Assembly: GCA_018292915.2 (NCBI GenBank)
Contig: JACVVK020000058.1
Location: forward strand, 294,501-358,500
Direction: 5' to 3'
DNA from: Batillaria attramentaria
Lineage: Eukaryota > Mollusca > Gastropoda > Batillariidae
Length of the DNA: 64,000 nucleotides
Part shown: in pieces, positions 59,844-64,000 of the stretch
Numbering within the stretch: position 1 is the stretch's first letter
How the letters are laid out: every line of letters starts with the position of its first letter
Notes under the pieces: generated by a model
The model's input: the letters and a program-made list of their open reading frames with translations, nothing else
Database searches by the model: none
What the model was told of the DNA's origin: nothing
Position numbers and translations under genes: made by a program

Positions 59844-60260
59844 GATTTCACTCCACATAGCGGGTCTCCCCACAAATAGAATGACGATTCAGCCTGGCTT
59901 GAGGCAAACGTTCGCATTCTACAGGAATTGTCGAAATGTTGGTTTGAGCCTTTGTTGTTTCCGATGCAGCGAGCATGTCAGAGAATAACAGACCCAACAT
60001 ACAGTCGTGTCAAGATTCTGACTTCCCGAACACAGAGAACGGTTGTCAAGGCTGTGACGTTTCTCGGGAAAATGATACTTTCACGCACACGGTGACGTAA
60101 CGAAACCTGCGTCAGCACCACAGACAATATTGTGGCAGGAACAAAGCCACGTGTTCGGGGCGAATTCGAGGACTGACTGCGCAGCACGTATATATAAGTT
60201 TAGTAGTGTGTACGTTTCTAATATCGTACTTAGTGTGGTGCAGTTAAATACAACACGTAC

Positions 60261-60564
60261 ACTGTAAAGGCGTGCTGATTTGTGTGTTGTGCGTATACAG
60301 AGTTGTATTAGGCGCCCACTTGGCTGTACAACTACACGTCATGCTGTCCTCACTGGCTTGTGAAGTGTCCATGGTCAGACGACTGGTCACTGATGATGAC
60401 GTCACGACGTCCGGTGTGTCTGTATGTGTTGGTGTAGTGCAGGAGAAACGGACACTTTCAACTGGCGGTTTTCCTCCCGTCACTGTACAGCTGATCTCAT
60501 TTCCAGCCTTTAGAATCTGACCATCTTGGTGTCCGGATATTACAGGTTGTGTGGAACGGTGGGT
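60261..60564 (-). pseudogene. Orphan dead D3 exon between the leaders of unit F
   Basis: Encodes most of D3 (GNEISCTVTGGK, VRFSCTT, EDSMTCSC) with donor GTACGT. The acceptor AG is AA, and one extra base near the 5' end (around 60552) breaks the frame. The TVTGGK form matches unit B. Below it, sequence runs into the upstream block of s1. Confidence 0.75.
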
Positions 60565-61131
60565 TTGTGAGACAATGACATGAACATTTCCTCATGTCTT
60601 GCAAAATAAAAATAAAAATTAATATCATTACAAAAAGCCTAGCAAAATTAGTCGACCTTCAAACTGGTGAGATCTCTTTAGCGAAATCGAGTGTTTTAAA
60701 AATTGTTCGCCCTTTTAAGGACTCAGCAGTCATTTTGTGTAGCAAAAACGTGTTGAAATACCTGGGAATCCAAGTATACATGTACCAGTCCTTGGACATA
60801 AACACATAAAAAACTCCGCGTAATTTAAAAACAACAAAAACAAACAAGAGACAAAACCCCTTCCGTGCTTTCTTGTTGGGCGTTTACCTTGGGCGGCGAC
60901 GGAACAAACACCTCTTTGTAGTATACGTAATATATTTAGAAAAGTATTCGCAGAAAGCTACATGAATTACGAAAACAACACTAACAGTCTCTGCTGGTCT
61001 GTCTCTTCAATAGATATCGGAAAATTCATAGATTGCATTGAACTGAACTGGGTACGTAACTCTACTGATAGCTGTTACAAATAACAACAGCAACAAAAAG
61101 CACCAAGAAACTACATTTGAAAATGACCTAC

Positions 61132-61186
61132 CATGCACGGTCGTAGCCCATGTCAAAGCAACAATGAACGTTGCTAAAACCTTCAT
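61132..61186 (-). CDS. Divergent leader exon upstream of unit F
   Basis: MKVLATFIVALTWATTVH, then G in phase 1 before GTAGGT. The upstream sequence is homologous to the s1/s2 promoter block (GGAATGACGATTCAG, CAGGAATTGTC). It is the s2-equivalent of unit F and is intact, so F may use two first exons. Confidence 0.55.
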
Positions 61187-61696
61187 CGTTTCACCGACAG
61201 GTTCTGTCCGCCCAACTGGAATGACGATTCAGTCGGGCGTTACGACAGTAGACTAAAAGTTCACATTGTACAGGAATTGTCTTACTTTTACTGACTTCAA
61301 AATCTGAAGCATCTGTCGTCTCCGATGAAGTATGTATGTCGAAAACGGACAGAGCCAAGAAACAGTCATGTTAAGAAACTCAGCTTCCCGGATGTACATG
61401 GTTGCCATGGGAAGACTATCATCTCTTTCTCGCGTCAGCCGAGATTGTCTCCCTTCGCTGACGTAGAGAGCGATATAGTCTCTCTCTCTCTCTCTCTCTC
61501 TCTGTATTCCCTAACTATTCTTTATGTTTGGCTTGTCATTTTCTTTCTTTTTACTTGTTTTGTTGGATTTTTTTTCGATTATGTATTGTTCGAGTTTAGA
61601 TCTTGTAGTAATTCTTTTTTTTTTTTTTTTTGCTGTACCAAGGACAAGTCAAAAGGTAAGCACATGTGCCTAACAATTATATCATTGTAAAATAAC

Positions 61697-61733
61697 GTTC
61701 ATTCATTCATTCATTCATTCATTCATTCTCTCT
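61697..61733 (+). repeat. (ATTC)n microsatellite
   Basis: About nine ATTC repeats followed by (CT)n, between unit F and unit G. Confidence 0.9.
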
Positions 61734-61793
61734 CTCTCTCTCTCTCTCTTTCTTTCGTATGTCGACCATTAATTAAAAACGAAAACGTATTGT

Positions 61794-61799
61794 TTTATT
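61794..61799 (-). terminator. Unit G candidate polyadenylation signal AATAAA
   Basis: AATAAA on the minus strand near the segment homologous to the 3' ends of the other units. Confidence 0.35.
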
Positions 61800-62272
61800 T
61801 AAAGCTGATTTTGAGGAATGAAAAAAATCTCCAGCGCTTTCATGCAGAGAAATTGAATATACAAATATGATCATCATAGAATACTTGAGTTTAACATTAA
61901 AAAATCACGCTTATACACGAGAAATCATTTCAAAGACAATATTACTGTTTAATGTTATGTCTTGATCAATGTACCTGTTGTACAGCCATCAGCAGTCTCA
62001 ATCGTACTTAGGCAAGGGAATATGTTAGTACATTTCCGTTCTAGGAATAACGTTATCTGTGAGACCTTTTCCCCTACACACTGGGAAAATGATTTGCGCT
62101 CAACTTTTATAAAGCCTTGGAAAAGGAAATTGCGACCTGGTAATGGGCGGAGACAATGATTGTAAACAAAGTTTGGCGTGAGAGAAACGTTTTTCCTGTC
62201 GTTATTGTATTGTATTATTGTTGTCTTTCTTAGAATCCTTGTTAACATGTATAGCGCCCTCCCTCTTGTGAC

Positions 62273-62443
62273 AGGGAGCCGGGGTGGTCGAATGGTAGAG
62301 CGTTGGACTTCTAATGCTCGGGCCGTGAGTTCGATCCCGGCTGGAGCCAAATATTTGTGCTGGCTTTTTCATCGTTGCCCCGTCTTTGATATCACCCTAT
62401 GTGGTGGAAAAGGACGTTAAACCCCGAAACACACACCCACCCA
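62273..62443 (+). mobile_element. Young tRNA-derived SINE in unit G 3' UTR, 16-base target duplication
   Basis: Same subfamily as 57576. Flanked by CCCTCCCTCTTGTGAC at 62257-62272 and 62444-62459. Units B-F have the empty site (GCCCTCCCCCTGGTGACTCC). Confidence 0.85.
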
Positions 62444-62484
62444 CCCTCCCTCTTGTGACTCCTTCTCTTTGTCTGGTTTCTTCT

Positions 62485-62758
62485 TCAGTTCTTGCGCTTG
62501 TGACGTTTTTCATTGTCGGTCTTCATGGTGCTGGCGGGTTCTTCTGGAGATCGTGGAGCTGGTTCCAGTGGCGGTAGTTTTGCTGGTATTTTCATAAAGA
62601 TTTCGGTCTCGTTGCAGACACTGGTGGGTACTGTCTGTTGTCTGGAGTTAGCATTCGTGTTCTTGTGTGTTTTTGTAGTTTCCTCATTTCTAGCACGTTG
62701 ACACGCGGACCAGGTCAGCGTCGACTTGATACAACCGTCAGTTCGTATCCATCTGCAT
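62485..62758 (-). CDS. Unit G terminal cytoplasmic exon (candidate)
   Basis: After acceptor TTTTTCAATTCTCAG an open frame runs through NTNANSRQQTVPTS, NETEIFMKIPAKLPPLEP, APRSPEEPASTMK to KRHKRKN and TGA (62485-62487). It is proline- and Lys/Arg-rich, with no membrane segment. Its end is conserved as a relic in the 3' UTR of units B-F. Its apparent entry phase (2) does not match the phase-1 exit of the tyrosine exon, so another exon or acceptor lies between. Confidence 0.45.
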
Positions 62759-63653
62759 CTGAGAATTGAAAAACCATCAGTCATTCGACTTCTTCTAGCT
62801 ACGTGTACAATACAAACCCCAGTGCTTTCTGCGTTGGTCCGTGTCTACCATCGATCATCCTCCGTTGGGCAGGGTTAGGACCATGGGACTGATGTGAAAC
62901 GTCTGCAATCTCAGCAAAAGGCCGCAACATTGCGCTTTTTAAAACTGCGACTCCTTCAACTGTGCATAATCCAGCGCTTCGGGGACCCTTATAAAACCAG
63001 AGCACGAGTTTGCCGTGATATTATTTGGCTTTTGGTCAGTGAGCGAGACACATCGCTACAGTGTCTAGCGGATGTTGAGTGCTGCACGATCTTTCTCGCT
63101 CAGTGTCAAAACGCAAACTGAGCTGTGAAATCAGGCTGCCCTTGGTTTTTATTGGGGTTTCAGGGACGCTGAAAAAACTCTGCAACTGTGACAGAGTTGA
63201 CTATGCCTGCACGGTCGGCTTTGTAAATGTTTTCACACTTCGGAAAGCTTTTTGTCGGGAGCTTAGATCTTTAAACATACAAATCTTACTTTGTATGCTC
63301 ATGCACTGATCGTTTTCATGGTATCTATCTTCACATCACTTAGACACATGAACAGTGATAGCGTCTCTAATGCTGACACCCGAGGACACGTACTCGTGGA
63401 CGCGGCGACCACACTGAGCGTTCGAATTTTGTAACAACAATCGCAGAATTTGAATGTTCGACCGCTCGTGCAAAGCGTAACCAACATTGCATTAAGAGCT
63501 GTACTAATCATCAAGATAGAATATTTCTAGCGAACAGGCGCAAACGAGCATAACTGTTCCAAACATTAAGTTGGCTTAGAATACCAAGAATTTGCCTGTT
63601 TATAACGAGCAAAAGTTGAAGACTTTGATTTATTTCAGATGCTTATATCTTAC

Positions 63654-63926
63654 CTGTTCCCCTCCCACCGGGACCTGTAGGACGGAGATCCGTGTAGACG
63701 GCAGTGCTCTGTCTACCTGTCATCTGTAGCGGGTCGTACGTGTTGTCTAATGGTAAAACGTTGATGTAACTGTGAGGACGATCTGCCTCATCCAGTCCTG
63801 TGGGATGTTGGGGATTGGCAATGCCAGGTGTTGTCTGTCGGGCTGTGTTGTTATCTGGTGGTTGTAGGCCAGTGTACGTGTCTGATTCCCTCTCACGTCT
63901 AGGTAGTGGCTTTTCATATTTAGGAT
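63654..63926 (-). CDS. Unit G cytoplasmic exon with ITAM-like tyrosine motifs
   Basis: Acceptor TTTTGATACAG, donor GTAAGA; 273 bases, phase 1 at both ends like the other exons. It encodes five Tyr sites in order: YEKP, YTGL, YINV, YDPL, YTDL. YINV-x6-YDPL has ITAM spacing (YxxL/I-x6-8-YxxL/I) with Val at +3 of the first site. YINV also fits the Grb2 SH2 rule YxN. The rest is hydrophilic (basic PRRERES, then Pro/Thr-rich). In family terms this is a receptor tail phosphorylated by tyrosine kinases. The ectodomain and helix of this gene would lie right of 64000. Confidence 0.6.
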
Positions 63927-64000
63927 CTGTATCAAAATAGCATTGATTCATTTGTTTGGGGTTTATTTTTGTCGTCAGGGCGATGGTACGTTTCAAAGTG

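Noticed and set aside
63654..63926. Classical ITIM motifs in the unit G tail
   Set aside because: None of the Tyr sites has I, V, L or S at position -2, so they do not fit the ITIM consensus; only ITAM-like spacing and an SH2-type site are supported.

Overview
This is a window of animal genomic DNA. It is intron-rich and full of (AC/GT)n and (CT/GA)n tracts. It carries a tRNA-derived SINE whose body ends in AAGGACG(T/C)TAAAC plus CACCCACCCA, a truncated LINE reverse transcriptase, and several small TIR elements. The SINE style and repeats look molluscan, probably gastropod; that assignment is inference. No prokaryotic, tRNA, rRNA or CRISPR features were found.

The backbone is a head-to-tail tandem array, all on the minus strand, of one gene family: single-pass (type I) immunoglobulin-superfamily receptors. 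Each unit reads, from high to low coordinate: leader exon(s), Ig exon D1, D2, D3, D4, D5, transmembrane exon (TM), 3' UTR. Every internal intron is phase 1 and every exon is symmetric. Units: A (5' part only, left edge to about 2.98 kb), B (7.1-20.1 kb; frameshift in D1), C (23.1-34.0 kb; frameshifts in D5 and TM), D (34.6-41.8 kb; intact), E (42.5-49.5 kb; intact), F (50.1-61.2 kb; intact, most divergent D1/D2), and G, of which only cytoplasmic/3' exons are visible (61.8-64.0 kb). D, E and F each predict about 541-542 residues.

The two N-terminal Ig domains differ strongly between copies. D3, D4, D5 and TM are almost identical. By hand alignment exon D2 differs about 14% between A and B, while the adjoining intron differs about 5%, suggesting diversifying selection on a ligand-binding face. 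The membrane-proximal D5 has Val at both canonical disulfide positions. Units B-F stop a few residues after the membrane helix, yet their 3' UTRs keep sequence related to a terminal cytoplasmic exon of unit G. Unit G also has an exon with five tyrosine motifs, two of them in ITAM-like spacing. The locus thus resembles a recognition-receptor cluster with tailless copies beside a signalling copy. Hydractinia Alr is an architectural analogy only; homology is not claimed.

Most units carry two leader exons (s1, s2), each with its own upstream block. s2 is decaying: start codon GTG in C, D and E, frameshifted in B, ATG only in A. An orphan dead D3 exon sits between the leaders of F. Relic s1 upstream sequence sits in the D3-D4 intron of units B-F and records an old recombination junction.

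Mobile DNA fills introns and intergenic spaces: AC-bearing palindromic repeats, two minisatellite-bearing elements with inverted ends, a foldback element, a hAT-like element, a C-rich TIR element, tiny palindromic insertions, a probable twin-primed LINE and seven SINEs. Single-base indels concentrated at 18.8-26.9 kb may be real decay or assembly error.
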